Below the pieces are notes generated by a model. The model saw only the letters and a program-made list of their open reading frames with translations, did not search any database and had not been told where the DNA came from. A DNA stretch of 64,000 nucleotides from positions 1,240,001 through 1,304,000 of the forward strand of contig OY762063.1 in the NCBI GenBank assembly GCA_963665075.1. Reading direction: 5' to 3'. Of the stretch, positions 9,539-19,400 are shown piece by piece. Made by a program: the position numbers and the translations under genes. The DNA comes from JAPULR01 sp963665075. GTDB taxonomy: Bacteria > Chloroflexota > Dehalococcoidia > Lucifugimonadales > GCA-2712585. Position 1 is the first letter of the stretch, and the number at the start of each line of letters is the position of its first letter.

Positions 9539-11932
9539 ATGACGCAACCTGACGAACGAGACAGGCAGATAGCGGCGCTGCGGGACAGGCTGTCCCGAAT
9601 CAGCCGCGCCAGCCTTCGCATCAATGAGAGCCTGGACGTGGAGACGGCGCTGCAAGGCGTTCTGGACGGCGCGCGCTCCGTGACGGGGGCGGCCTACGCC
9701 CTCATCACAACGCTGGACGATTCGGGCGAGGTGGAGGACCACGTCGTCGCGGGCATAAGCGCCGAAGACGCCGAGCGTCTGTGGGAGAACCCGGACGGCC
9801 CCAGGTTGTTCGACTACACGAACGCCCTCTCGGGATCCCTCAGAGTCAGCAATCTGGAGGAGTTGACCAGGTCCATTGGCCTGCTGGATTTCAGCCCGCC
9901 CGTCAGCATCAGCGCCTTCATGGCGGCCCCGATACTTCATCAGGGCGCGCGCATGGGCAACATCTACGTGGCGACCGACGATCCGGGCGGGGAGTTCAGC
10001 AGGGAAGACGAGGAGACCTTGGGCATGTTCGCCTCTCAGGCGGCGCACGTGATCGCCAACGCCCGCCAGCACAGAGACGAACGGCGCGCAAGGGCCGGCC
10101 TGGAGACTCTGATTGACACTTCGCCCGTGGGCGTCGTCGTCTTCGACGTGAGGAAGGACGCGCCGGCGACGTTCAACCGGGAGGCGGCAAGGATAGTGGA
10201 CGGGCTGCGGGACCAGGAGCAGCCGAGGGAGGACCTTTTCGAGCTGCTGACCATCCGGCGCGCCGACGGACGGGAGGTCTCACTGATGGAGTTCCCCCTG
10301 GCCGAAGTCCTCCGCACAAGCGAGAACGTGCGGGCCGAGGAGATAGTGATGGAAGCGCCCGGCGGTCGGAGCATCACGGCGCTGCTCAACGCCACGCCCA
10401 TCCGCTCGGAGGAAGGCGAGGTGGAGTCGGTGGTCGTCACCATGCAGGACATGACGCCGCTGGAAGAGATGGAGCGGCTGCGGGCCGAGTTCCTGGGCAT
10501 GGTGAGCCACGAACTGCGCATGCCGCTGACTTCCATCTGGGGATCGGTGATGGCCATTCTGGACAGTGCGGAGGACCTGGACCCCGCCGAGACGCGCCAG
10601 TTCCTGCGAATCATCCTGGATCAGGCCGGCAGCATGAGGGACCTGATCGGCAATCTGCTGGACGTGGCGCGCATCGAGACGGGAGAGCTGCCGGTCAACC
10701 CGGAGCCGGTGAAGGTAGACGCGCTGGTGGAGCGGGCCCGCAGCGCCTTCCTGAGCGCCGGGGGAAGGAGCAACCTGGCCATCGACCTGGCGCCGGACCT
10801 GCCCCTCGTGATGGCGGACCGCAGGCGCATCGTCCAGGTCATCGGCAACCTCCTGACAAACGCCGCCAGACATTCGCCGGAGTCGTCGGTCATCCGGGTC
10901 TCCGCGGCGCGGGACGGCGTATACGTCCGGGTCTCGGTGGTGGACGAAGGCAGGGGAATACCCGCCGAGCGTCTGCCCAACCTGTTCCGGAAGTTCTCTC
11001 GCCGGGATGACGACAACCCCGGCGGCGACACCGGACTGGGACTGGCCATCTGCAAGGGAATCGTGGAGACGCACGGAGGCCGCATCCGGGCCGAGAATGA
11101 AGGGCCTGGCCTTGGGGCCAGGTTCACCTTCACTATCCCCGTGATCGAAGAGGCCGCGCCGGAACGCCGCAGGCCCCCGGGAGGCCCGCGGCAGGAGACG
11201 GGAGACGCGGAGTCCATTCTCGTGGTGGACGACGATCCCCAAACGCTGCGGCATCTCAGGAAGGTGCTCTCCGACGCCGGCTACCAACCGATTGTCACCG
11301 CCGACCCGGAGGAGGCTATCGCCCTTGTGGAGGAGCATCGTCCGCATCTGGTCCTGCTGGACATGATGCTGCCCGGCTCCGACGGCATCGAGCTGATGGG
11401 GGACATCATCGCGGTAGCCGACGTGCCGGTTATCTTCCTATCGGCTTATGGGCGGGACCAGGTGGTCGCCCGGGCCTTCGAGGATGGCGCCGCCGACTAC
11501 ATCGTCAAGCCCTTCTCGCCAACCGAACTGGTCGCCAGGGTCGGGGCGGCTATCCGCAGACTTGCGGAGCCTTATCGGCCTGAGCCGTCGGAGGCCTATG
11601 CGCTGGGCGACCTGACCATCGACTACGGCGAACGGCTGGTTACGGTCGCCGGGCGGGCGGTGCAGTTGACGGCCACCGAATACCGGCTGCTTTTCGAGCT
11701 GTCAGTCAACGCCGGCAGGGTGTTAACCCACGACCAACTGTTGCGAAGGGTCTGGGGGTCCAGGAGGCCCAACAATCTGGGGACGCTGCGCACCCATCTG
11801 AGAAGGCTCCGCAGCAAGCTCGGCGAGGACGCGAGCAATCCCACCTACTTTTTTGCCGAGCCTCGGGTCGGCTACCGGATGGCGAAGGGGGAGACGCGGG
11901 AGGAGGAGCGGGCGTCGACGAGATCGCCCTGA
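9539..11932 (+). CDS. Hybrid sensor histidine kinase fused to receiver and winged-helix DNA-binding domains
   Basis: A 797-residue soluble protein. In order it has a GAF-like domain (about 15-170), a PAS-like domain (185-300), a HisKA domain with the phospho-acceptor in VSHELR (His324), and a HATPase_c domain (about 425-540; N box near 437, DEGRGIP near 469, GDTGLGLAI near 496). A receiver domain (about 558-675; VVDDD, acceptor Asp608 in LLDMMLPG) and an OmpR/PhoB-type winged helix (about 690-785, TATEYRLLFEL) follow. No transmembrane segment is present, so a cytoplasmic signal is likely. Sensor, transmitter, receiver and DNA-binding output are therefore one polypeptide. It is monocistronic, and its ligand and targets are unknown. 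The start was chosen by promoter position. Confidence 0.92.
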   Translation: MTQPDERDRQIAALRDRLSRISRASLRINESLDVETALQGVLDGARSVTGAAYALITTLDDSGEVEDHVVAGISAEDAERLWENPDGPRLFDYTNALSGSLRVSNLEELTRSIGLLDFSPPVSISAFMAAPILHQGARMGNIYVATDDPGGEFSREDEETLGMFASQAAHVIANARQHRDERRARAGLETLIDTSPVGVVVFDVRKDAPATFNREAARIVDGLRDQEQPREDLFELLTIRRADGREVSLMEFPLAEVLRTSENVRAEEIVMEAPGGRSITALLNATPIRSEEGEVESVVVTMQDMTPLEEMERLRAEFLGMVSHELRMPLTSIWGSVMAILDSAEDLDPAETRQFLRIILDQAGSMRDLIGNLLDVARIETGELPVNPEPVKVDALVERARSAFLSAGGRSNLAIDLAPDLPLVMADRRRIVQVIGNLLTNAARHSPESSVIRVSAARDGVYVRVSVVDEGRGIPAERLPNLFRKFSRRDDDNPGGDTGLGLAICKGIVETHGGRIRAENEGPGLGARFTFTIPVIEEAAPERRRPPGGPRQETGDAESILVVDDDPQTLRHLRKVLSDAGYQPIVTADPEEAIALVEEHRPHLVLLDMMLPGSDGIELMGDIIAVADVPVIFLSAYGRDQVVARAFEDGAADYIVKPFSPTELVARVGAAIRRLAEPYRPEPSEAYALGDLTIDYGERLVTVAGRAVQLTATEYRLLFELSVNAGRVLTHDQLLRRVWGSRRPNNLGTLRTHLRRLRSKLGEDASNPTYFFAEPRVGYRMAKGETREEERASTRSP

Positions 11933-11959
11933 ACGGCGGATTTCGCAGTTTGTTCGTAA

Positions 11960-12036
11960 TGGTGGGCGGTAGTGGACTTGAACCACTGACCTCTGCGATG
12001 TCAACGCAGTACTCTAACCATCTGAGCTAACCGCCC
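11960..12036 (-). tRNA. tRNA-Val(GAC)
   Basis: Cloverleaf on the minus strand with a GGGCGGT/ACCGCCC acceptor stem. The anticodon stem CTGCG/CGCAG encloses loop TTGACAT (anticodon GAC), the T arm contains GGTTCAAGTCC, discriminator is A and CCA is encoded. It lies between the kinase gene and rpoC. Confidence 0.95.
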
Positions 12037-12139
12037 ACGGAGCGTAGACGCGGGGATTCCTGGTTGGGTGGGATTCCCGCCGATGGTAAGTTTAGCCAGT
12101 GGGTTCAGGAAGCGTCAAGGGGAAGTTGTCACTTTTGGG

Positions 12140-12245
12140 GCATGGCAATCACCCCCATCCCCGTATCAAGTACGGGGCAGGCTCAGGATGAGCGGGGGGA
12201 ATCACCCCCATCCCAACCTTCCCCCATTAAAGGGGAAGGGGTTTT
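12140..12245. repeat. Intergenic palindromic repeats (families A and C, degenerate)
   Basis: The gap between tRNA-Val and the end of rpoC contains AATCACCCCCATCCC, a degenerate CAGGCTCAGGATGAGCGG and then a CTTCCCC...GGGGAAG hairpin at about 12220-12241. The hairpin lies just downstream of rpoC and might help end transcription, although it has no U-run. Confidence 0.6.
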
Positions 12246-12261
12246 GGAATGGATTGGGGGG

Positions 12262-15200
12262 TTAGTCCACGGCGGGCTGGTCCACCTCCACTTCGGCGTG
12301 GCCGTTGCTGGAATCCTCCAGTCCGTCCGTCAATGGCTCAGTGAATTCCTTGATGAGCTCGCTGTCCAGAATATCGTCGCCCGTGCTTTCGAGAAGCAGG
12401 TCGTCCCCCAGCATGTACTGCTCTTCGACGGTGGGGAGTTCGGCGTCCACGCGGGCGGGTATGAGACGCCCGATGATGACGTTCTCCTTCAGTCCCAGCA
12501 GGTGGTCCACGGCGCCGCTGGCTGAGGCTTCCGTAAGCACGCGGGTGGTCTCCTGGAAGGAGGCGGCGGCGAGGAAGCTGTCCGTAAGCAGGGATGACCG
12601 GGTGACGCCGAGAAGGACGGGCTTGGCGGTGGCGGGTTCGCCGCCCTCCGCCAGAACCTCGGTGTTCTTGGCCTGGAAGTCGAACAGGTCTATGGACTGG
12701 CCGGGGATGTATTCGGCGTCGCCGGCGGAGTCCACCTGAACCCGCCTAAGCATCTGGCGCACCACAACCTCGATGTGCTTGTTGTGGATGGACACGCCCT
12801 GGGAGCGGTACACCTTCTGCACCTCGTCCACCAGGTAGGACTGCACGTCCTCCTTGCCCTTGATGCGCAGGATGTCGTGGGGATTCAGCGGGCCTGCGGT
12901 CAGAGCGGCGCCGGCCTTCACCTCGTCGCCGTCTCTGAGAAGGAGCAGGGCGGAGATGGGAACCAGGTGCTCGCGCTCTTCGGTGTCGGCCCACGTGATG
13001 GAGAGGCCGCCCGTAGACTGAATTTCGACGGTGCCGCCCACGTTGGCTACGACGGCGTCTTCCGGGGTTTCGACCTTCTTCTTTTTCTTGCCGCGCTTCT
13101 TGGGCAGCTCCGTGCCCTTGGGCAACGAGAGAATAGTGCCGGCCTCAACCTCGTCGCCGTCCTTGACGTGGATCTCGGCGTCCAGGGGCAGGTAGTAGTC
13201 TTCCCGATATTCTTCCCGGCTGGTTATCCTGACTCGACGGCCCTGCACGTCCTCTTCGACGCTGACGACGCCGTCGATGTCGGAGAGGGTGGCGGAACCT
13301 TTGGGTACGCGCGCTTCGAAAAGCTCCTCGACCCTGGGCAAGCCGCTGGTAATGTCCTGACCCGCGACTCCGCCGGTGTGGAAGGTTCTCATGGTCAGCT
13401 GGGTGCCCGGCTCGCCGATGCTCTGGGCGGCGATGATGCCGACGGCTTCGCCCATCTTGACCATGCGTCCGGTGGCGGGGCTGCGCCCGTAGCACATGCG
13501 GCAGAGGCCGCGGTGGGACTGGCAAGTGAGGGGCGACCGGATAAGAATGTCGGTGACGCCCGCGGCCGCGATGGCGTTGAAAGCGTCTTCGTCGATTTCC
13601 TGGTTCCGGTCGATGATGATTTCGCCGGTTTCGGGGTTGGCTATCGGCGCGGCGGCAAGCTGCCCCATCGCCCGCTCGTCCTGGGTGGCGACCAGAGGAT
13701 CGCCCGTGTCGGGAGCGAGCAGGATGCCCTCCTTGGAGCCGCAATCTTCCTCCAGAATTATCACGTCCTGGCAAACGTCGGTGAGGCGGCGGGTCAGGTA
13801 GCCGGAGTCCGCCGTTCTGAGGGCGGTGTCCGCCAAGCCCTTGCGGGCGCCGTGGGTGGAGATGAAGTATTCAAGGGCGGTAAGGCCCTCGCGGAAGCTG
13901 GACTTGATGGGCAGGTCGATGATGCGACCCTTGGGGTTGCTCATCAGGCCGCGCATTCCGGCCATCTGCTTGATCTGGGCGATGTTCCCCTTCGCGCCGG
14001 AGACGGCCATGACGGCAATGCCGCCGTAGCTGTCCATCTCGTCCTTGACGATGGCCTCCATTGCGTCGCTGGCCTCCGTCCAGGCGTTGACGGTGTGGGT
14101 GTAGCGCTCATCCTCAGTCATAAGGCCGAGCATGTAGTCGTCTTCGAAAGACTGCACCAGATCGTTGGCCTGCTCGATGACTTCCTGCTTGCGGGCGGAC
14201 ACCTGAATGTCGTTGATGGCGATGGTGATGCCGGACACGGTGGCGTAGTGGAAGCCGAGGGTCTTGATTCTATCCAGCACCTGAGCCGTCTCCCTGTTGC
14301 CAAGGAGGCGGTAGCACTGGCTGGTCAGGTCCTTCAGGGCGCCCTTGTCCATGACCTCGTTCTTGAAGCCAATCTCGTCGGGCAGGACTTCGTTGAAGAT
14401 GAGGCGCCCCACGGAGGTCTTGAGCGGCCCTTCCGTCTTTTCGGGACGCCAGATTTCGATTTCCGCCTGGATGTCCACCAGTCCGGAGTCGTGGGCGATT
14501 AGCGCCTCTTCCGCATGGAGGAAGCGCCTGCCGGAGCCTGTGACGTTCTCCCGAATGTCCGTGAGGTAGAAGCAGCCCAACACCATGTCCAGGGTGGGGG
14601 CGACGAGGGGTTCGCCGGAAGCGGGGGAGAGCATGTTGTTGACGCTTATCATCGTCTCCTTGGCTTCCAGCACCGCCATGCGGGAGAGGGGGACGTGGAC
14701 GGCCATCTGGTCGCCGTCGAAGTCCGCGTTGAAAGCAGGGCAGACCAGGGGGTGAATCTGAATGGCGCTGCCCTCGATGAGGACGGGCATGAAGGCCTGG
14801 ATGCCGAGGCGGTGGAGGGTGGGCGCGCGGTTGATTAGCACCGGGCGCTCCTTGATGACCTCCTCCAGTATGTCCCAAACCTCGCCGCGGGCGCTCTCCA
14901 CCATGCGCTTGGCGCTCTTGATGTTGGGCGAGATGCCCAGCAGCACGAGGCGGTGCATGACGAAGGGCTTGAAGAGTTCCAAAGCCATCCGCTTGGGAAG
15001 TCCGCACTGGTTGAGCTCCAGGTCCGGCCCGGAGACGATGACGGAGCGGCCGGAGTAGTCCACCCGCTTGCCGAGCAGGTTCTGACGGAAGCGGCCCTGC
15101 TTGCCGCGCAGGAGGTCCGAAAGCGACTTCAGCCTGTGGTTGTGGCTGCCGGAGATGGCGCGTCCGCGCCGCCCGTTGTCGATGAGGGCGTCGACGGATT

Positions 15201-16350
15201 CCTGGAGCATCCGCTTTTCGTTGCGGATGATGATTTCCGGCGCGCCAAGCTCCATCAGCCGCTTGAGACGGTTGTTGCGGTTGATGACGCGGCGGTACAG
15301 GTCGTTCAGGTCGCTGGTGGCGAACCGCCCGCCGTCCAACTGCACCATCGGACGCAGTTCGGGCGGCAGAACGGGCAGCACCTTCAGGATGAGCCATTCG
15401 ATCCTGTTGCCGCTGTTGCGGAAGGCCTCGACGACGCGGAGGCGCTTGATGGCCTTCTTGCGGCGCTGCCCGGACGTGGACTGCATCTCTACCAACAGGG
15501 TTTCGCGCAGTTCCTCAAGGTTGATTTCCCTCAAGATGTCCAGAACGGCCTCCGCGCCCATGCGGGCGGTGAAGCAGAGGCCGAACCGGGCGTTAAGTTC
15601 CCTGTATCTGGTCTCGGTGAGCAGCTGCATGGGCTGGAGGGAGTCAAGGTCGTCGATGGCGGTTTCGTAGTCCTCTTCCAGTTGGGCCAGTTCCTTTTCC
15701 AGACTCTCTTCGATTTCAGCAGCCTGGGCCTTAACGTCATCGGCGGCGTCGTCGGCAGGCTTGGGAAACTCGTCGTCCTCGGTGGCGGGGGTGGATTCAA
15801 GGCCCAGAAGGGCGGCTATCCTGTCAGCGGCGGACTGGCGGATGATCGCCTGGTTCTGGTCGAAGGCTTCTTTCTCCTGCTCCCGCGTCACTTCCCTCAT
15901 CTCCTCGTCGATGGTGAGGATGACGTGCTGAGCGAAATACAGGACGCGCTCCAGGTTGCGGGGCGATAGGTCCAGAAGCAGCCCCAGCCGGCTGGGGACG
16001 CCCTTGCTGAACCAGATGTGGGCTACGGGAGCGGCAAGCTCGATGTGACCCATACGCTCGCGGCGCACGCGGGAGCGCGTAACTTCCACGCCGCATCGGT
16101 CGCAGATGACCCCCCGGTAGCGGATGCGCTTGTACTTCCCGCAGAAGCACTCCCAGTCCTTGGTGGGGCCGAAGATCCGCTCGCAGAACAGGCCGTCCTT
16201 CTCAGGGCGCAGGGTCCGGTAGTTGATGGTTTCCGGCTTGGAAACCTGGCCGTGGGACCAGCTGCGTATCTGCTCCGGTGAGGCAATCGAGATGCGTATG
16301 GCGTTGAAGCTGGGGGAGTGCGTCTCGGTTCTATCAAGTAGACTAACCAT
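12262..16350 (-). CDS. rpoC: DNA-directed RNA polymerase subunit beta'
   Basis: 1,362 residues, catalytic largest subunit of RNA polymerase. Zinc-site cysteines lie at 68, 70, 83 and 86 (CFCGKYKR...ICDRCG). The catalytic Mg-binding loop NADFDGDQM is near residue 540, and a second cysteine cluster (DCGSKEG... CQSHRGLCRMC) lies in the C-terminal half. A lysine-rich insert (KKRGKKKKK) near residue 1085 and an acidic C-terminal tail are visible. It starts 77 bp after rpoB on the same strand with a GGAAGG-type ribosome site upstream, so the two are cotranscribed. Confidence 0.99.
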   Translation of the reverse strand: MVSLLDRTETHSPSFNAIRISIASPEQIRSWSHGQVSKPETINYRTLRPEKDGLFCERIFGPTKDWECFCGKYKRIRYRGVICDRCGVEVTRSRVRRERMGHIELAAPVAHIWFSKGVPSRLGLLLDLSPRNLERVLYFAQHVILTIDEEMREVTREQEKEAFDQNQAIIRQSAADRIAALLGLESTPATEDDEFPKPADDAADDVKAQAAEIEESLEKELAQLEEDYETAIDDLDSLQPMQLLTETRYRELNARFGLCFTARMGAEAVLDILREINLEELRETLLVEMQSTSGQRRKKAIKRLRVVEAFRNSGNRIEWLILKVLPVLPPELRPMVQLDGGRFATSDLNDLYRRVINRNNRLKRLMELGAPEIIIRNEKRMLQESVDALIDNGRRGRAISGSHNHRLKSLSDLLRGKQGRFRQNLLGKRVDYSGRSVIVSGPDLELNQCGLPKRMALELFKPFVMHRLVLLGISPNIKSAKRMVESARGEVWDILEEVIKERPVLINRAPTLHRLGIQAFMPVLIEGSAIQIHPLVCPAFNADFDGDQMAVHVPLSRMAVLEAKETMISVNNMLSPASGEPLVAPTLDMVLGCFYLTDIRENVTGSGRRFLHAEEALIAHDSGLVDIQAEIEIWRPEKTEGPLKTSVGRLIFNEVLPDEIGFKNEVMDKGALKDLTSQCYRLLGNRETAQVLDRIKTLGFHYATVSGITIAINDIQVSARKQEVIEQANDLVQSFEDDYMLGLMTEDERYTHTVNAWTEASDAMEAIVKDEMDSYGGIAVMAVSGAKGNIAQIKQMAGMRGLMSNPKGRIIDLPIKSSFREGLTALEYFISTHGARKGLADTALRTADSGYLTRRLTDVCQDVIILEEDCGSKEGILLAPDTGDPLVATQDERAMGQLAAAPIANPETGEIIIDRNQEIDEDAFNAIAAAGVTDILIRSPLTCQSHRGLCRMCYGRSPATGRMVKMGEAVGIIAAQSIGEPGTQLTMRTFHTGGVAGQDITSGLPRVEELFEARVPKGSATLSDIDGVVSVEEDVQGRRVRITSREEYREDYYLPLDAEIHVKDGDEVEAGTILSLPKGTELPKKRGKKKKKVETPEDAVVANVGGTVEIQSTGGLSITWADTEEREHLVPISALLLLRDGDEVKAGAALTAGPLNPHDILRIKGKEDVQSYLVDEVQKVYRSQGVSIHNKHIEVVVRQMLRRVQVDSAGDAEYIPGQSIDLFDFQAKNTEVLAEGGEPATAKPVLLGVTRSSLLTDSFLAAASFQETTRVLTEASASGAVDHLLGLKENVIIGRLIPARVDAELPTVEEQYMLGDDLLLESTGDDILDSELIKEFTEPLTDGLEDSSNGHAEVEVDQPAVD

Positions 16351-16427
16351 ATATTATTCCGCCTTCCAAATAGGGTTCCTTGGGTTCCTGGCAGGGGTGC
16401 GTCGGCTCGGAAGGGCCGACGCTGCCC

Positions 16428-19400
16428 CTAGTCCAGGGGGAGTTCCAGGGATTCCTTGGCTTCTTCGATGAGATCGGCGTTGTTGTCCTCGTTCAGGAGT
16501 TCCACCGCCAACCCCAGGCTCTGAAGTTCCTTAACCAGGACGTTGAAGGACTCCGGTATGCCGGGCTGGACGATGTCCTCGCCCTTGACGATGGCCTCGT
16601 AGGTCTTGACCCGACCGGTAACGTCGTCGGACTTGACCGTGAGCACTTCCTGAAGGTTGTGGGCGGCGCTGTAGGCTTCCAAAGCCCAGACCTCCATTTC
16701 GCCGAAGCGCTGACCGCCGAACTGGGCCTTTCCGCCCAAGGGCTGCTGGGTGATCAGCGAGTAGGGGCCGGTGGAGCGGGCGTGAATCTTGTCCTCCACC
16801 AGGTGCACCAGCTTCATCATGTAGATGTAGCCGACGGTTACGGGCTGGCTGAAGGGTTCGCCCGTAAGCCCGTCCCGCAGGTGGACCTTGCCGAAAGTCG
16901 GCGGCGCCACCTTCATGGTGCGGTGAATTTCGCGAGTCTTTTCGCGCAACTCCTCCGGCGTGAGTTCGTCGACGGAGACGCCCATGTCCTCCTGAAGCCA
17001 GATGCGTAGGGCGGCCTGCCACGCCTCGCCCACCACGGAGTCGTCCCAAAGCTGGCCGGCGTCGTAGCCGCGCTCCTTCAGCCACGGCTCGACGAGTTCC
17101 ACATCCGTCACGCGGCTGCCGTTGGCGGAGTGACCGTTGGTCGATTGGGCCTGCTCCAGAAACCAGGCGCGGGCCAGTCCGTCTTCGATGGAGAGGTCCG
17201 TCGCGCCGTCGAAGATGGGCGTGATGGCGCGGAAGTTCAGGTACTTCGCGGCCCAGCCCAGATGGGTTTCCAGCACCTGACCCAGGTTCATGCGGGAGGG
17301 CACGCCGATGGGGTTCAGGATGATGTCCACGGGGGTGCCGTCGGGCAGGTATGGCATATCCTCGGCGGGCAGAATGCGGGCGACGACGCCCTTGTTGCCG
17401 TGACGACCGGCCATCTTGTCGCCGACGGAGATCTTGCGCGTTTGGGCCACCCAGACCCGCACGGCTTCGTTGACGGCGGCGGGAAGTTCGTCCTTGTTCT
17501 CGCGGGTGAGAACTTTCACGTCGATGACCTTGCCGCGTTCGCCGTGGGGCACCCGCAGGGAGGTATCCTTAACGTCCCTGGACTTTTCGCCGAAAATGGC
17601 CCGCAGCAGCTTCTCCTCGGCGGTCAGTTCCGTCTCTCCCTTAGGAGTGACCTTGCCGACGAGAATGTCGCCGGGTCCAACTTCCGCGCCGATACTGATG
17701 ATGCCGCGTTCGTCCAGGTCGCGCAGGTTCTCTTCGCCCACGTTGGGGATGTCCTGCGTAATCTCCTCCGGGCCAAGCTTGGTCTCGCGAGCCTCCATCT
17801 CGTGCTTCTCGATGCGTATGGAGGTGAAGAAGTCGTTTTTGACCAGATTTTCGCTGAGGATGATGGCGTCCTCGTAGTTGTAGCCTTCCCAACTCATGAA
17901 GGCCACGAGCACGTTCTGGCCGAGGGCCAGATTCCCATTCTCAGTGGAGGAGCTGTCGGCTAGCACCTGGCCTTCCTTGATGCGCTGGCCCTTCTGCACG
18001 ATGGGGCGCTGGTTGAAGCAGGTGCCCTGGTTGGTGCGGGCGAACTTGGTTATCTGGTGGTGGTGTTCGTCCCCGGTCTTGTCCTTTATGGTGACGGCGC
18101 CGCCATTGACGGAGGTGACCACTCCTCCGGCCTTGGAGAGAATCACCTGGCCGCTGTCCTGGGCCACCCGCCCCTCGATGCCGGTGCCGATGAGGGGCGC
18201 CTGGGGGCGCAGGAGAGGCACGGCCTGACGCTGCATATTGGAACCCATCAGGGCGCGGTTGGCGTCGTCGTGTTCCAGGAAAGGAATAAGGGAAGCGGAG
18301 ACGCTCATAATCTGCATGGGCGAAACGTCCATGAAATCCACCCGCTCCGGGGTTTCCTCGGCGTAGGCGTCGGCAATCCGCACCTCCACCCTGTCGCCGA
18401 GAAGCTGGTTCTTCTTGTCCAACGGCGCGTTCGCCTGGGCGATGACGTAGGTTTCTTCCCGGTCGGCGGAGAGATATATCACGTCTTCGTCCTTGGCGGA
18501 CACGTAGGGCTTGACTGCGATGTCCCGTTTCGGCAGTTCGGCAAGGAGCTTCTGGGGAATTGTGCCGATTAACCTTCTAGCCTGGGAAGATACCCTGCCC
18601 GCTTCGTTGAGGACGTTGTTGACTCCCAGATGGAAGGCTTTGCCCGTCTCCGACTTCCACGTGACCAGATGATTGCCCTCTTCGTCCACCACGTCCTCGG
18701 TGACGGTGCGACCAAAGAGATCGGGGTCCGAACTGGGCAGCGTGTTGAGCACCCGCCGGTAGGGGGACTCTATGAAGCCGAAGGGGTTGATGCGGGCGTA
18801 GCTCGCCAACGAACTCAGCAGTCCGATGTTGGGGCCTTCCGGCGTCTCGATGGGGCAGATGCGTCCGTAGTGGGAGAAGTGAACGTCCCGCACGTCGAAG
18901 CCGGCGCGCTCCCGCGAAAGGCCGCCGGGGCCGAGGGCGGAGAGCCGCCGCTTGTGGGTCAGTTCCGCGAGGGGGTTGGTCTGGTCCATGAACTGGGAAA
19001 GCTGGGAGCCGCCGAAGAATTCCCGAACGGCGGCGACCACGGGCCGGATGTTGACCAACGCTTGAGGGGTGGCCTGGTCCGGGTCCGTCTGCGTCATGCG
19101 CTCCTTCACCATCCGCTCCATGCGGAGAAGGCCGATACGCATCTGGTTCTGCACAAGCTCCCCGACGCCCCGCACCCGCCGGTTGCCCAGGTGGTCGATG
19201 TCGTCGGGGCGACCGACGCCGTTGTTGAGCTCGATGATGGTGCGAATCATGGCTATCAGGTCGGTGAGATGCAGCACCCTGTCCTCGGGGTCGTTGGTGA
19301 GATTCAGCCGCCCGTTCAGCTTGAAGCGGCCCACGCGACCGAGGTCGTACCGACGACGGTCGAACAGCAGACTCTTCAGCAGATTGTAGGCGTTCTCCAG

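Noticed and set aside
12775..14502. Plus-strand open frames antisense to rpoC and rpoB (also 18630-20285)
   Set aside because: They overlap fully conserved RNA polymerase genes; composition is typical of antisense shadows in high-GC DNA.
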